64,000 nt of DNA, from the NCBI GenBank assembly GCA_002284875.1, contig CP015604.1, forward strand, positions 558,001-622,000, given 5' to 3'. How positions within the stretch are numbered: position 1 is the stretch's first letter; each line of letters starts with the position of its first letter. The notes under the pieces were generated by a model, which was not told the DNA's origin, did no database searches, and saw only the letters and a list, made by a program, of their open reading frames with translations. Of this stretch, positions 21,396 to 30,487 are shown piece after piece. The translations under genes and the position numbers were made by a program. The stretch is from Actinobacteria bacterium IMCC26103 (GTDB taxonomy: Bacteria; Actinomycetota; Actinomycetes; Nanopelagicales; Nanopelagicaceae).

Positions 21396-22238
21396 ATGAG
21401 CGCGACGATTCTCGATGGCAAAGCACTAGCAGCCACCATAAAAGAGAGCCTTGCCACTCGTGTTAGCCACTTAAAGAGCACCGGAGTTACTCCAGGTTTA
21501 GGAACCGTCTTAGTTGGAGATGATCCCGGATCACTTTCCTATGTGGCAGGTAAACATCGCGACTGCGAGCAAGTTGGCATAAATTCGATCCGCGTAGATT
21601 TAAAAGCTAGCGCAACGGAATCTGATGTCTTGGCTGCGATAAAAGATTTAAATTCAGCTAAAGAGTGCACTGGATATATAGTGCAACTGCCTTTACCTAG
21701 TGGGATAAATACTCAAAAAGTTTTAGAAGCGATCGATCCAACTAAAGATGCCGATGGTTTGCATCCAATTAACTTAGGTCGTTTAGTCGCAGGTTATGCA
21801 GCGCCACTGCCTTGCACTCCACGTGCAATTGTTGAGCTAATTAAACATTACAAAATTCCATTAGCCGGTGCTGAAGTAGTTGTTATCGGTCGCGGGCTAA
21901 CCGTTGGTCGACCATTGGGGCTGCTGCTTACTCGCAAGCAAGAAAATGCCACGGTTACCTTGACCCATACCGGAACAAAAGATTTAACTGCACACACCAA
22001 ACGTGCCGACATAATCATCGCCGCCATAGGAAGCGCACATTTCCTAAAGGCTGATGCCGTAAAGAATGGCGCAACAGTTATAGATGTTGGTATCTCACGC
22101 ACCAGCACAGGATTATTAGGTGATGTAGACCCTGGCGTCATGAAGGTCGCAGCATTTATGGCACCGATGCCTGGCGGTGTTGGTCCAATGACTCGTACGA
22201 TGTTATTAACGAATGTGGTTGAAGCTTGCGAAAGGTAA
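21396..22238 (+). CDS. folD: Methylene-THF dehydrogenase/methenyl-THF cyclohydrolase
   Basis: A bifunctional enzyme of 280 residues interconverting 5,10-methylene- and 10-formyl-THF with NADP. Motifs are [14 protein letters not shown] (catalytic Lys), the VQLPLP substrate loop, [10 protein letters not shown], the Rossmann [11 protein letters not shown] and the terminal [13 protein letters not shown]. It is adjacent to purH, which uses its product, and overlaps the DUF3017 gene by 13 nt. Confidence 0.97.
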   Translation: MSATILDGKALAATIKESLATRVSHLKSTGVTPGLGTVLVGDDPGSLSYVAGKHRDCEQVGINSIRVDLKASATESDVLAAIKDLNSAKECTGYIVQLPLPSGINTQKVLEAIDPTKDADGLHPINLGRLVAGYAAPLPCTPRAIVELIKHYKIPLAGAEVVVIGRGLTVGRPLGLLLTRKQENATVTLTHTGTKDLTAHTKRADIIIAAIGSAHFLKADAVKNGATVIDVGISRTSTGLLGDVDPGVMKVAAFMAPMPGGVGPMTRTMLLTNVVEACER

Positions 22239-22462
22239 GTTCACTCGGCCTGCGCCTGGCTTACTTAGCAATTGCGGCAGGATTTATTGCCGGAGTATTT
22301 TCATTCGTTCGCTTGGGATCGATTGCGATCGCCCTCGGTATGGGTGTGATCGCAATCGCATATTGGGAGGCGGGAAAGAGCGGCAAAGTTGAGCGTTATT
22401 TAGCGCTGGCAATTGCCCTTGCCCTGCTGGCGGTGGCAATCTCACTTCCGCGTGGGTTGTAG
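22226..22462 (+). CDS. Small DUF3017-type membrane protein
   Basis: A 78-residue protein with three predicted membrane helices separated by short charged loops ([12 protein letters not shown]). Size and position directly after folD match the actinobacterial DUF3017 family of unknown function. The TTG start at 22226 lies inside the folD end, giving a 13-nt overlap and probable coupled translation; no ATG is available before the first helix. Confidence 0.75.
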   Translation: MRKVSSLGLRLAYLAIAAGFIAGVFSFVRLGSIAIALGMGVIAIAYWEAGKSGKVERYLALAIALALLAVAISLPRGL

Positions 22463-22468
22463 AGTTTA

Positions 22469-22482
22469 TCTTGACGTCAAGA
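22469..22482. promoter_or_regulatory. 14-bp perfect palindrome upstream of mdh
   Basis: TCTTGAC/GTCAAGA is a perfect dyad with no loop, placed in the 33-bp gap before mdh. With no spacer and no T-run it looks like a dimer-binding operator rather than a terminator. The regulator is unknown. Confidence 0.4.
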
Positions 22483-22495
22483 GAAAGAGTTTGCC

Positions 22496-23446
22496 ATGTC
22501 TAAGAAAGTAACCGTAGTCGGTGCCGGTTTTTATGGATCAACTACCGCACTTCGTTTAGCCGAATACAACATCTTCGACACTGTGGTCCTTACCGATATT
22601 TTGGAAGGAAAGCCCGAAGGTTTAGCCCTTGATATGAACCAATCACGTTCTATCGAAGGTTTTGAAACCAAGATCATCGGCGCTACTACAACCGCTGATG
22701 GTGCAGGCTATGAAGCAACTGCGAATTCTGATGTTGTTGTAATTACTGCAGGCCTGCCCCGCAAGCCAGGGATGAGCCGCATGGATCTAATTGGCGTAAA
22801 TGCAGGGATAGTTCGCGGCGTCGCAGAAAATATTGCAAAGCATTCTCCAAATGCGGTAATCATCGTGGTTTCAAATCCACTAGATGAAATGACTGCGTTG
22901 ACTCAGCTAGCAACTAACTTTCCAAAAAACCGAGTAATCGGTCAGGCAGGTATGTTAGATACTGCTCGCTTCACCAACTTCGTTGCTGAAAAACTTGGCG
23001 TAAAAGTCTCATCAGTTAAAACTCTGACTCTTGGCTCACATGGCGACACCATGGTTCCGGTTCCAAGTCGTTGCACTGTCGATGGCAAGCCACTTGCCGA
23101 TCTTCTATCGCAAGAAGAAATTGCAGATCTGGTAGATCGCACTCGCAATGGCGGCGCCGAAGTAGTTGCGCTTTTGAAAACTGGTTCTGCTTACTACGCA
23201 CCATCTGCCGCCGCAGCTCGTATGGCTAAGGCAGTTATCGAAGATTCTGGCGCAGTGATGCCAGTGTGTGCTTGGGTCGATGGGGAATATGGAATCTCAG
23301 GCGTTTATCTTGGCGTTGAAGCTGAAATTGGTCGCTCAGGTGTTAAGAAAGTTGTTGAAACCAAACTTACCGATTCAGAACTTGCTGGCTTAAAAGCGGC
23401 TGCAGAAGCGGTGCGCGCTAAGCAAGCAGATGTGCAATCGCTTTAA
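22496..23446 (+). CDS. mdh: Malate dehydrogenase (LDH-like type)
   Basis: A 316-residue NAD-dependent dehydrogenase interconverting malate and oxaloacetate. The Rossmann motif GAGFYGS and the acidic residue of VLTDILEG select NAD. LPRKPGMSRMDL carries the two substrate-binding arginines that mark malate rather than lactate specificity. Further motifs are VVSNPLDEMT and the catalytic His of LTLGSHGDTMVP. It belongs to the LDH-like MDH branch rather than the type used by mycobacteria. The ATG follows an AAAGAG ribosome site. Confidence 0.93.
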   Translation: MSKKVTVVGAGFYGSTTALRLAEYNIFDTVVLTDILEGKPEGLALDMNQSRSIEGFETKIIGATTTADGAGYEATANSDVVVITAGLPRKPGMSRMDLIGVNAGIVRGVAENIAKHSPNAVIIVVSNPLDEMTALTQLATNFPKNRVIGQAGMLDTARFTNFVAEKLGVKVSSVKTLTLGSHGDTMVPVPSRCTVDGKPLADLLSQEEIADLVDRTRNGGAEVVALLKTGSAYYAPSAAAARMAKAVIEDSGAVMPVCAWVDGEYGISGVYLGVEAEIGRSGVKKVVETKLTDSELAGLKAAAEAVRAKQADVQSL

Positions 23447-23494
23447 GAATTTATCTAAGAGTTAAATAAAATCGCGAAGTAAAGGGATGCAGAT

Positions 23495-24709
23495 ATGAGC
23501 AAAATCAAGGTAACTGGCACTGTTGTTGAACTAGATGGCGATGAGATGACCCGCATTATGTGGCAGTTCATCAAGGATTCGCTCATCCTTCCTTACTTAG
23601 ATGTAAACCTGGAGTATTACGACCTTGGTATGGAACATCGCGATGCCACCGATGATCAGGTAACCATTGATTCTGCCCGCGCAATTCAGAAGCATGGTGT
23701 TGGTATTAAGTGCGCAACTATTACCCCAGATGAAGCGCGCGTTGAAGAATTCGGACTTAAGAAGATGTGGAAATCTCCTAACGGAACTATTCGCAATATC
23801 TTGGGTGGAGTTATCTTTCGCGAACCAATCATTATTTCAAATGTGCCACGTCTAGTTCCGCACTGGACCAAGCCAATTGTTATCGGCCGCCACGCATTCG
23901 GCGATCAATATCGCGCCACCGATTTCAAGGTTCCGGGTCCGGGAAAGCTAACTATCTCCTTTGTTCCAGAAGATGGATCTGCCCCAATCAACACTGAAGT
24001 ATTTAATTTCGAATCTTCTGGTATCGCCATGGCTATGTACAACGTCGATGATTCAATCCGCGACTTTGCCCGCGCATCACTTAACTATGGGCTGCTTCGC
24101 AAATTCCCGGTTTATCTATCTACCAAGAACACAATTCTTAAGGCTTATGACGGTCGCTTTAAAGATATCTTTGAAGAGATCTTCCAAGCAGAATTTAAGA
24201 GCCAATTTGATGCTGCTGGCATTTGGTATGAGCACCGTCTAATCGATGACATGGTTGCCATGTCACTTCGCATGGAAGGCGGTTACGTGTGGGCCTGTAA
24301 GAACTACGACGGCGATGTGCAATCAGATACCGTCGCGCAAGGCTATGGCTCACTTGGTTTGATGACATCAGTACTTATGACTCCAGATGGAAAGATCTGT
24401 GAATCAGAGGCAGCTCACGGAACTGTGACTCGCCACTATCGCGATCACCAAGCAGGTAAGGCAACTTCCACAAATCCAATTGCATCTATCTTTGCTTGGA
24501 CACAAGGCTTAGCTCACCGAGCAAAGTTAGATAACAACGCAGAACTCGCAAAGTTCTGTGAAACTTTGGAGCGCGTCTGCATCGAAACTGTTGAATCCGG
24601 CAAGATGACTAAAGATCTCGCCCTCTTGATCTCAAAGACTGCGCCTTATCAAACAACCCAAGATTTCCTCAATTCAATTGATGAAAATCTGAAAGTTGCG
24701 ATGTCTTAA
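23495..24709 (+). CDS. icd: NADP-dependent isocitrate dehydrogenase (homodimeric, eukaryote-like type)
   Basis: Oxidatively decarboxylates isocitrate to 2-oxoglutarate. The 404-residue chain with [12 protein letters not shown], the SPNGTIRN substrate serine loop, [13 protein letters not shown] and [12 protein letters not shown] is the type II dimeric enzyme also found in eukaryotic cytosol and in mycobacterial Icd1. It is preceded by an AAAGGG ribosome site. With mdh just upstream and sucCD nearby, it forms a TCA-cycle block. Confidence 0.96.
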   Translation: MSKIKVTGTVVELDGDEMTRIMWQFIKDSLILPYLDVNLEYYDLGMEHRDATDDQVTIDSARAIQKHGVGIKCATITPDEARVEEFGLKKMWKSPNGTIRNILGGVIFREPIIISNVPRLVPHWTKPIVIGRHAFGDQYRATDFKVPGPGKLTISFVPEDGSAPINTEVFNFESSGIAMAMYNVDDSIRDFARASLNYGLLRKFPVYLSTKNTILKAYDGRFKDIFEEIFQAEFKSQFDAAGIWYEHRLIDDMVAMSLRMEGGYVWACKNYDGDVQSDTVAQGYGSLGLMTSVLMTPDGKICESEAAHGTVTRHYRDHQAGKATSTNPIASIFAWTQGLAHRAKLDNNAELAKFCETLERVCIETVESGKMTKDLALLISKTAPYQTTQDFLNSIDENLKVAMS

Positions 24710-24721
24710 GGTGGCCTAACA

Positions 24722-25429
24722 ATGGTTGATAACCAGCCTGGTGCAATTGCCCTTGTTGGTTCTGGTGAGTATTTACCGCAAGCGCAAGCGCTCGAAGGTG
24801 AGCTCTTGCGCTTGGCTATTTCGCGGGGCAAGTCCAATACCTATATCCAGATTCCAACTGCTGCCGGCAAGGAAGGCCAAGACCGTTTAGATTTTTGGAG
24901 AGCACGCGGTGCAGAACAAGCGGTGCGAATTGGTTGCGAAGTTATTTATCTACCGGTTTTAGATCGCGATGATGCAAGTAATCAGGAATTTATAGACAGG
25001 ATAGAAAACGCAGGATTGATTTATTTCTCGGGCGGTGACCCGGGCCATCTAGCTGAGATATTTAGGGATACTCCTTTGTGGTCAGCGATAGTTAAGGCCT
25101 GGAACGCGGGATCATCGCTTGCCGGATGCTCAGCAGGTGCGATGGCCTTTGGCGGAAAGATAATTGGAATTCGCAGGTCGCAGATAAGTCAGGGACTTAA
25201 TTTGCTTCCTAATATTGAAGTAATCCCGCACTATGACAAATTTTTAGGTTGGCTGCCCGAGCGCGTGGCAGCCGCGATTATTCGTCAGGATGCCGATGCA
25301 GCGCTACTTGGTATCGATGAAGATACTGCGCTAGTTCTAACCGATAAATGGCGCAAATACGGACCTGGCCAAGTCCATCTACTGCGCGGAGATTTAGAGA
25401 TATCAGATCAGCCATTTCCAACTAATTAG
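24722..25429 (+). CDS. S51-family peptidase (cyanophycinase/peptidase E-like)
   Basis: A 235-residue alpha/beta hydrolase of the class I amidotransferase-like fold. The nucleophile elbow is AGCSAGAM, with Ser as nucleophile as in peptidase E and cyanophycinase, preceded by YFSGGDPGHL. A downstream His lies in VIPHYDKF. S51 enzymes cleave Asp-X dipeptides or the cyanobacterial storage polymer cyanophycin, and acI genomes have been described as carrying cyanophycinase. No signal peptide is visible, so the substrate would have to be taken up first. It starts 12 nt after icd and probably shares its transcript. Confidence 0.75.
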   Translation: MVDNQPGAIALVGSGEYLPQAQALEGELLRLAISRGKSNTYIQIPTAAGKEGQDRLDFWRARGAEQAVRIGCEVIYLPVLDRDDASNQEFIDRIENAGLIYFSGGDPGHLAEIFRDTPLWSAIVKAWNAGSSLAGCSAGAMAFGGKIIGIRRSQISQGLNLLPNIEVIPHYDKFLGWLPERVAAAIIRQDADAALLGIDEDTALVLTDKWRKYGPGQVHLLRGDLEISDQPFPTN

Positions 25430-25446
25430 CGCTAATGTACGATTTC

Positions 25447-25486
25447 TATAAAAGTTTGTATCTAAAGAACTAGTCAAGAATTTGAG
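25447..25486 (+). promoter_or_regulatory. Possible araA promoter and ribosome site
   Basis: In the 66-bp gap before araA, TATAAA at 25447-25452 is a candidate -10 without a good -35. GAGG near 25484 precedes the TTG start at 25496 by about 8 nt. Confidence 0.35.
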
Positions 25487-25495
25487 GTAGCGCGC

Positions 25496-27007
25496 TTGAA
25501 ATCTCTCCAAGAGCAAGGTCTAGAAATCTGGTTCCTTACCGGAAGCCAGCCACTTTATGGCCAAGAGATCTTGGCGCAAGTTGCCGAACAATCTAAGCAA
25601 GTTGTGGCAACACTCAATGCAGCAAGTGATCTACCGATTAAAGCTACTTGGAAACCAGTATTGACTACACCTGAAGATATAAAAGCGCTCTGTCATGAAG
25701 CTTCGGCTAACCCAAATTGCATCGGTGTAATAACTTGGATGCATACTTTCTCGCCGGCCAAGATGTGGATCGGCGGCCTTAACGCGCTACAAGTTCCTAT
25801 TTTGCATTTAAATACCCAAGCTAATTCTGAACTTCCGTGGGAAAGCATTGATATGGATTTCATGAATCTAAATCAGGCAGCGCACGGAGATCGTGAACAC
25901 GGACATGTACAGGCTCGCTTACATATGCCACGAAAAGTCGTTGCCGGTCACGTCTCGGAAAAGAGCGTTTCAACTCGTATCGCACATTGGATGCGCGCGG
26001 CCATTGGCTGGAATACCGCACAGAATTTAAAGCTAGCTCGCTTTGGTGACAATATGCGCTTTGTAGCAGTCACCGATGGCGATAAGACCAGTGCGCAAAT
26101 CACGCTTGGAATGTCTATTGAGGCCTACGGTGTGAATGCGCTTGTAGATGCCGTCGCTGCGGTTGAACCTGCCGCAATAGATTCGCTAGTTGCCGAATAT
26201 GAAAAGATCTTTGAAGTATCTGCCGAACTTAAAAAGGGCGGCGCACGCCATGAATCACTGCGTTACCAAGCATCACTGGAAATTGCGTTGGAGCGTTTCT
26301 TAACTACTGGAAATTTCAGCGCCTTTACAACTAACTTCGAAGATTTAGGTGCGCTAAAGCAACTTCCGGGACTTGCTGTACAACGCATGATGGCCAAGGG
26401 CTATGGCTTTGGTGGCGAAGGTGACTGGAAGACATCGGCACTTTTGCGCATTATCAAGAGCATGACGGAAGGTCTGCCGGGCGGAACATCCTTTATGGAG
26501 GATTACACCTATCACTTCGGTCCAGGTGAACCAAAAGTTCTTGGCGCACATATGTTGGAAGTTTGTCCCACCATTACAAACCAGAAACCAAAGTGTGAAA
26601 TTCATCCGCTGGGAATCGGCGGAAAAGAAGATCCAGTTCGTTTAGTTTTTAACGCCACACCTGCTCAAGGCCGTGTTGTCGGCTTGATGGATTTAGGCGA
26701 TCGCTTCCGAATTGTCTCTAACGATGTAGAAGTAGTTAATCCAGATAAAGAGTTGAAGAAGTTGCCAGTTGCATGTGCAGTCTGGAAACCAGCGCCTTCC
26801 CTTTCTGTCTCGGCAGAATCTTGGATCTACGCCGGCGGATCTCACCACACAGTTTTAAGTACCGCACTTGATTCAGAAGTTTTGGTTGACTTTGCAAATA
26901 TCGCCCAAGTAGAACATCTGCGGATTAGCGCCACAACCACCAGCGATGATTTCCATAAGGAGATCAAGTGGAACGGCGCCTTCTACAAACTCTCCTCCCT
27001 GACCTAG
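25496..27007 (+). CDS. araA: L-arabinose isomerase
   Basis: Converts L-arabinose to L-ribulose. The 503-residue length matches AraA, and the Mn ligands and catalytic residues sit in the expected motifs: Glu in [10 protein letters not shown], Glu in MEDYTYHF, His in GAHMLEVCP and His in GGSHHTV. The family mark [11 protein letters not shown] is present near the N-terminus. The TTG start is preceded by GAGG. No ribulokinase (araB) or ribulose-5-phosphate epimerase (araD) lies in the window; a sugar ABC transporter and an APH-type kinase follow. Confidence 0.95.
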   Translation: MKSLQEQGLEIWFLTGSQPLYGQEILAQVAEQSKQVVATLNAASDLPIKATWKPVLTTPEDIKALCHEASANPNCIGVITWMHTFSPAKMWIGGLNALQVPILHLNTQANSELPWESIDMDFMNLNQAAHGDREHGHVQARLHMPRKVVAGHVSEKSVSTRIAHWMRAAIGWNTAQNLKLARFGDNMRFVAVTDGDKTSAQITLGMSIEAYGVNALVDAVAAVEPAAIDSLVAEYEKIFEVSAELKKGGARHESLRYQASLEIALERFLTTGNFSAFTTNFEDLGALKQLPGLAVQRMMAKGYGFGGEGDWKTSALLRIIKSMTEGLPGGTSFMEDYTYHFGPGEPKVLGAHMLEVCPTITNQKPKCEIHPLGIGGKEDPVRLVFNATPAQGRVVGLMDLGDRFRIVSNDVEVVNPDKELKKLPVACAVWKPAPSLSVSAESWIYAGGSHHTVLSTALDSEVLVDFANIAQVEHLRISATTTSDDFHKEIKWNGAFYKLSSLT

Positions 27008-27111
27008 GCGCCCTCTAGCCAACTTTCTCAGCCTAGATCTCAAGCGGTGGGATGGCTCTGCTGGCCGCTGGATTCGTAACCTAATCGTTATCGCCAAATG
27101 GGGGCTGCAGG

Positions 27112-27141
27112 TTGACGCGCATAGTGGCTCAAACAAGGATA
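27112..27141 (+). promoter_or_regulatory. Promoter of the sugar-binding protein gene
   Basis: -35 TTGACG (27112-27117) and a -10-like AGGATA (27136-27141) are spaced 18 bp apart, giving a start near 27148 and an 83-nt leader. Just upstream, CGTAAC and GTTATCG (27075-27093) form an imperfect dyad that could be a regulator site. Confidence 0.45.
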
Positions 27142-27154
27142 GCGACATGTAAAA

Positions 27155-27199
27155 CCCTGGTCCCTGAATTATCCAGGGGGGTGCATAACTACGTAGTTA
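27155..27199 (+). promoter_or_regulatory. Leader hairpin and 14-bp palindrome before the binding-protein gene
   Basis: CCCTGG (27155-27160) and CCAGGG (27173-27178) can pair across a 12-nt loop. TAACTAC/GTAGTTA (27186-27199) is a perfect 14-bp palindrome ending 31 nt before the ATG. The ribosome site GAAAGG lies at 27219-27224. The palindrome could be a repressor operator downstream of the start site. Confidence 0.45.
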
Positions 27200-27230
27200 A
27201 GAAATCCCTCTACATCGAGAAAGGCAACAC

Positions 27231-28496
27231 ATGTTAAAGAAGTCCAAAGTAGCAGCAGTCTTCGCTGCACTTGCACTTGTTGTGACAACAGCTCCAGCAT
27301 CATCTGCTGCAACTGACAAGCAACTCGAAATCTTCACCTGGTGGGCATCAGGCGGAGAAGCTGCAGGTCTTGCAGGAATGACAACTGAGTTCAACCGTCT
27401 AAACCCAAATACACCATTCATTAACGCAACAGTTGCAGGTGCAGCTGGCGTTAACGCAAAGGGTGTTCTTGTATCACGTATGCAAGCTGGCAATCCACCT
27501 GACACATTCCAGGCACATGCTGGCGCAGAACTATCTTCTTATGTAAAGGCTGGACAGGTTGAAGACCTTTCATTCCTTTACAAGTCAGAAGGATGGGACA
27601 AGATTTTCCCAGCTGACTTAATTAAGACACTTACAACAGCAGGAAAGATTTACTCAGTTCCTGTAAACATTCACCGTGCAAACGTACTTTGGTGGAACCC
27701 AGCAGCTGCAAAGAAGGCTGGAATCACTAAGGCTCCAGAGTCACTCGATGCAATGCTTGTTGACATGGCAAAGTTCAAGAAGGTTGGAATTGACGGAATC
27801 GCACTAGCTGGTAACGGCGACTGGGCGATTGCTCACCTATTCGACTACGTACTTCTTGCTTCAATGGGCCCAGATAAGTTCAATGGCCTATGGAACGGAA
27901 AGACAAAGTGGGATGGTCCAGAAGTTGCTAAGGCAATTACATACCTAGGAAAGATCCTTGCATTCGGTAACTCAAGTAAGTCACTTGACTGGCCAGATGC
28001 AGGCAAGCTTGTAACAACAGGCAAAGCCGGATTCTTCATCATGGGTGACTGGGCTTCATCACAGTGGCAGTCAGAAGGCCTAAAGCTAGGCGTTGACTAC
28101 ACATGGGCTCCAGGTCCAGGAACCAAGGGTGTTTACCAGTGGCTCTCAGACTCATTCACATTGCCTAAGGGCGCTACAAACCGCGATGCAGGTATCGCCT
28201 GGTTGAAGGTCTGCGGATCTTTGGCAGGACAAGATGCCTTCAACCCTAAGAAGGGTTCTATCGCAGTGCGTAAGGATTCAAATCCTAAGCTCTACGACAG
28301 CTACCTACAGGCTGCAATGAAGTCATGGAAGGTTGACCGCCTAGTCGGTTCAACAGTTCACGGCGTTAACTACGGAAACGCTGGAATGGCTGCATACGAT
28401 GCTGCTGTTGGTCGTTTCTACACAGGTGGCGCAAAGGATGCAAAGGGATTCGCTAAGGCTCTCGTTGCTGCTTACACCGCTAACCAGAACGGTTAA
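27231..28496 (+). CDS. Sugar ABC transporter substrate-binding protein (CUT1 family)
   Basis: A 421-residue MalE-like exported protein that captures a sugar for the permease pair encoded next. The signal peptide (KKSK, hydrophobic core to about residue 22) ends near SSAATDKQ. No lipobox cysteine is present, which is unusual for a Gram-positive binding protein that must stay at the membrane. The mature protein begins LEIFTWWASGGE, typical of carbohydrate-binding family members. Codon choice appears more uniform than in neighbouring genes, in line with high expression. The ligand is unknown; the araA neighbourhood suggests a pentose or pentose-containing sugar. Confidence 0.9.
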   Translation: MLKKSKVAAVFAALALVVTTAPASSAATDKQLEIFTWWASGGEAAGLAGMTTEFNRLNPNTPFINATVAGAAGVNAKGVLVSRMQAGNPPDTFQAHAGAELSSYVKAGQVEDLSFLYKSEGWDKIFPADLIKTLTTAGKIYSVPVNIHRANVLWWNPAAAKKAGITKAPESLDAMLVDMAKFKKVGIDGIALAGNGDWAIAHLFDYVLLASMGPDKFNGLWNGKTKWDGPEVAKAITYLGKILAFGNSSKSLDWPDAGKLVTTGKAGFFIMGDWASSQWQSEGLKLGVDYTWAPGPGTKGVYQWLSDSFTLPKGATNRDAGIAWLKVCGSLAGQDAFNPKKGSIAVRKDSNPKLYDSYLQAAMKSWKVDRLVGSTVHGVNYGNAGMAAYDAAVGRFYTGGAKDAKGFAKALVAAYTANQNG

Positions 28497-28530
28497 TTTT
28501 TAACCGTTAAGTAGGAAATGTAAGTCAGTT

Positions 28531-28570
28531 CTAAGTTCTGGCGGGGCCGCAAGGCTCCGCCAGAACTTAG
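28531..28570 (+). terminator. 18-bp stem-loop between binding-protein and permease genes
   Basis: Arms 28531-28548 and 28553-28570 pair along 18 bp (one G-T pair) around a GCAA tetraloop, followed by ACTTTTAC. It lies 35 bp after the binding-protein stop and about 108 bp before the first permease. Such structures protect the 3' end of the upstream message or terminate most transcripts, so that the binding protein is made in excess of the membrane subunits. Confidence 0.8.
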
Positions 28571-28678
28571 ACTTTTACAGAATTTAATTTTCAGGTTTTA
28601 ACTGCAATACTCTTATTAAAGGTTTTGAAATTATTTTTAGAATTTATGTACTTGAAATATTTTGAGAGGCGCAACTAA

Positions 28679-29584
28679 GTGAAAGTAAAGAAAAATCGAG
28701 TCCATAGCCCATGGGGCGGATTCTTTTTCGTACTCCCATCCATTATCGCGATGGCGGTCTTCGTATACGGAATGATTGGCTACACCCTTCGCGAATCGCT
28801 GCAGAACCGCACCAATGCATGGGCGACAGATGTTAAATTTGTTGGGCTAACTAATTACCGTGAACTTTGGCAAGACCCAGAATTTACCCACGCCCTTGGC
28901 AACCTCCTTAAATTTACCGGCGTATTTATGATCGGATGTTTACTCTCCGGTTTGATTATGTCTTTGCTTCTTGAGAAAGGTATTAAGGGCGAAGGTTTTT
29001 TCCGTTCTACTTACCTTTATCCAATGGCTATCTCATTTATCGCAATGGGAACTTCTTGGCGCTGGTTGATGGACTCAGCGCGCGATGGCGATGCAACTGG
29101 TTTAAATATGCTGCTCATCAAAGCCCACCTTGGTTTCCTACAGAACGACTGGTACACATCCGAAAAGGGCACTATGTACGCGATGGCGCTGCCGGCAATC
29201 TGGCAGATGTCGGGTTATGTAATGGCGCTCTTCTTAGCTGGCTTCCGCGGTATTCCAGATGACTTACGTGAAGCAGCTCGCGTCGATGGCGCAACCGAAT
29301 ACAAGATCTATCGCCACATCTTGTTCCCACAGCTTTCTCCGACATTCCTTACCGTCTTAATTATCTTGGGCCATATATCGATGAAGGTCTTCGATTTAAT
29401 CTTCGGTATCGCCAGCAAGAGCTATGTCACAAAGGTGCTGGCTATCTATATGTGGCAAGTTATCTTCGACTTCCAGAACTATGCCAAGGGCGCAGCGATT
29501 GCGATCTTGATCTTGTTGATGATCGCAGTAGCGGTGATTCCATATCTAATCTATGTAAATAAGACAGAGGAGGCGAATAAATGA
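28679..29584 (+). CDS. Sugar ABC transporter permease (MalF type)
   Basis: A 301-residue inner-membrane subunit with six predicted helices. It has the ATPase-contacting EAA loop REAARVDGATEYKIYRHILF near residue 200. The first helix (about 17-37) is in FFFVLPSIIAMAVFVYG. The GTG start at 28679 follows a GAGAGG ribosome site. The stop overlaps the next permease start (ATGA), so the two are translationally coupled. Confidence 0.95.
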   Translation: MKVKKNRVHSPWGGFFFVLPSIIAMAVFVYGMIGYTLRESLQNRTNAWATDVKFVGLTNYRELWQDPEFTHALGNLLKFTGVFMIGCLLSGLIMSLLLEKGIKGEGFFRSTYLYPMAISFIAMGTSWRWLMDSARDGDATGLNMLLIKAHLGFLQNDWYTSEKGTMYAMALPAIWQMSGYVMALFLAGFRGIPDDLREAARVDGATEYKIYRHILFPQLSPTFLTVLIILGHISMKVFDLIFGIASKSYVTKVLAIYMWQVIFDFQNYAKGAAIAILILLMIAVAVIPYLIYVNKTEEANK

Positions 29585-30474
29585 GTTCAGATCTCGCATC
29601 CCGCGTTACGCGCAAAGTTGATGTTCGCAATAAGCGCAAGCTAGATGGCAAAGGCCAGTTCTGGTTAGTATTCCGCTACTTCGCGCTAACAATTCTCTTT
29701 GTAATCGCCGCATTGCCGATTTACATCATGGTAATTAACTCTGTAAAGGGAATTACCGGCGTATCTCAATCAGCAGCCTTCTTGCCACCGAGGAAATTAG
29801 ATTTCAGCGCCTGGGGCCCAACCTGGGAGATCCTAAAAACTCCTATGTTTCGCACCCTTTTCTTCGTGGTGCAATCATCTGTCATCTCAGCAATTATCGG
29901 ATCTATCAACGGATTCGTCTTCGCTAAGTGGCGCTTTAAGGGATCAACTTTTGTATTCACAACCTTCCTCTTCGGAATGTTTATCCCATACCAAGCAATC
30001 ATGATCCCACTAACCAAGTTCAACGCTTGGGCTGGCATAGGTGGATCTATTTATGTCTTAGTCTTTGCCCACGTTATCTACGGTATTCCGATCTGTACCT
30101 TGATCTTCCGTAATTACTATGCGGCAATTCCAAATGAGTTGATTGAAGCAGCACGTGTAGATGGCGCTGGAATGGTCCGTATCTTCCGCACCATCTTCTT
30201 GCCACTTTCTATCCCTGGCTTCGTAGTTGTTCTGATCTGGCAGTTCACATCTGCCTGGAACGACTTCCTATTTGCAATCTTCTTAACTGGTGGATCACCG
30301 AAGTTATCAGTTGCAACTACCGCCCTTAACTTTATTACCGGCTCTGGCAACCAGGTTTACTACGGAAATAATATGACCGCTTCGCTGATCGTTTCGATCC
30401 CAACGCTGCTGGTCTACCTATTCTTAGGTCGTTACTTCTTGCGTGGCCTCTTGTCAGGTTCGTTAAAGGGATAA
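29581..30474 (+). CDS. Sugar ABC transporter permease (MalG type)
   Basis: The 297-residue partner permease, with six predicted helices and the EAA loop EAARVDGAGMVRIFRTIFLP near residue 195. The ATG overlaps the previous stop by 4 nt, with GAGGAGG as ribosome site. No ATPase gene is in this operon; the convergent MsiK/UgpC-type ATPase at 32784-33866 probably energises it. Confidence 0.95.
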   Translation: MSSDLASRVTRKVDVRNKRKLDGKGQFWLVFRYFALTILFVIAALPIYIMVINSVKGITGVSQSAAFLPPRKLDFSAWGPTWEILKTPMFRTLFFVVQSSVISAIIGSINGFVFAKWRFKGSTFVFTTFLFGMFIPYQAIMIPLTKFNAWAGIGGSIYVLVFAHVIYGIPICTLIFRNYYAAIPNELIEAARVDGAGMVRIFRTIFLPLSIPGFVVVLIWQFTSAWNDFLFAIFLTGGSPKLSVATTALNFITGSGNQVYYGNNMTASLIVSIPTLLVYLFLGRYFLRGLLSGSLKG

Positions 30475-30487
30475 GTACTTACATCCC

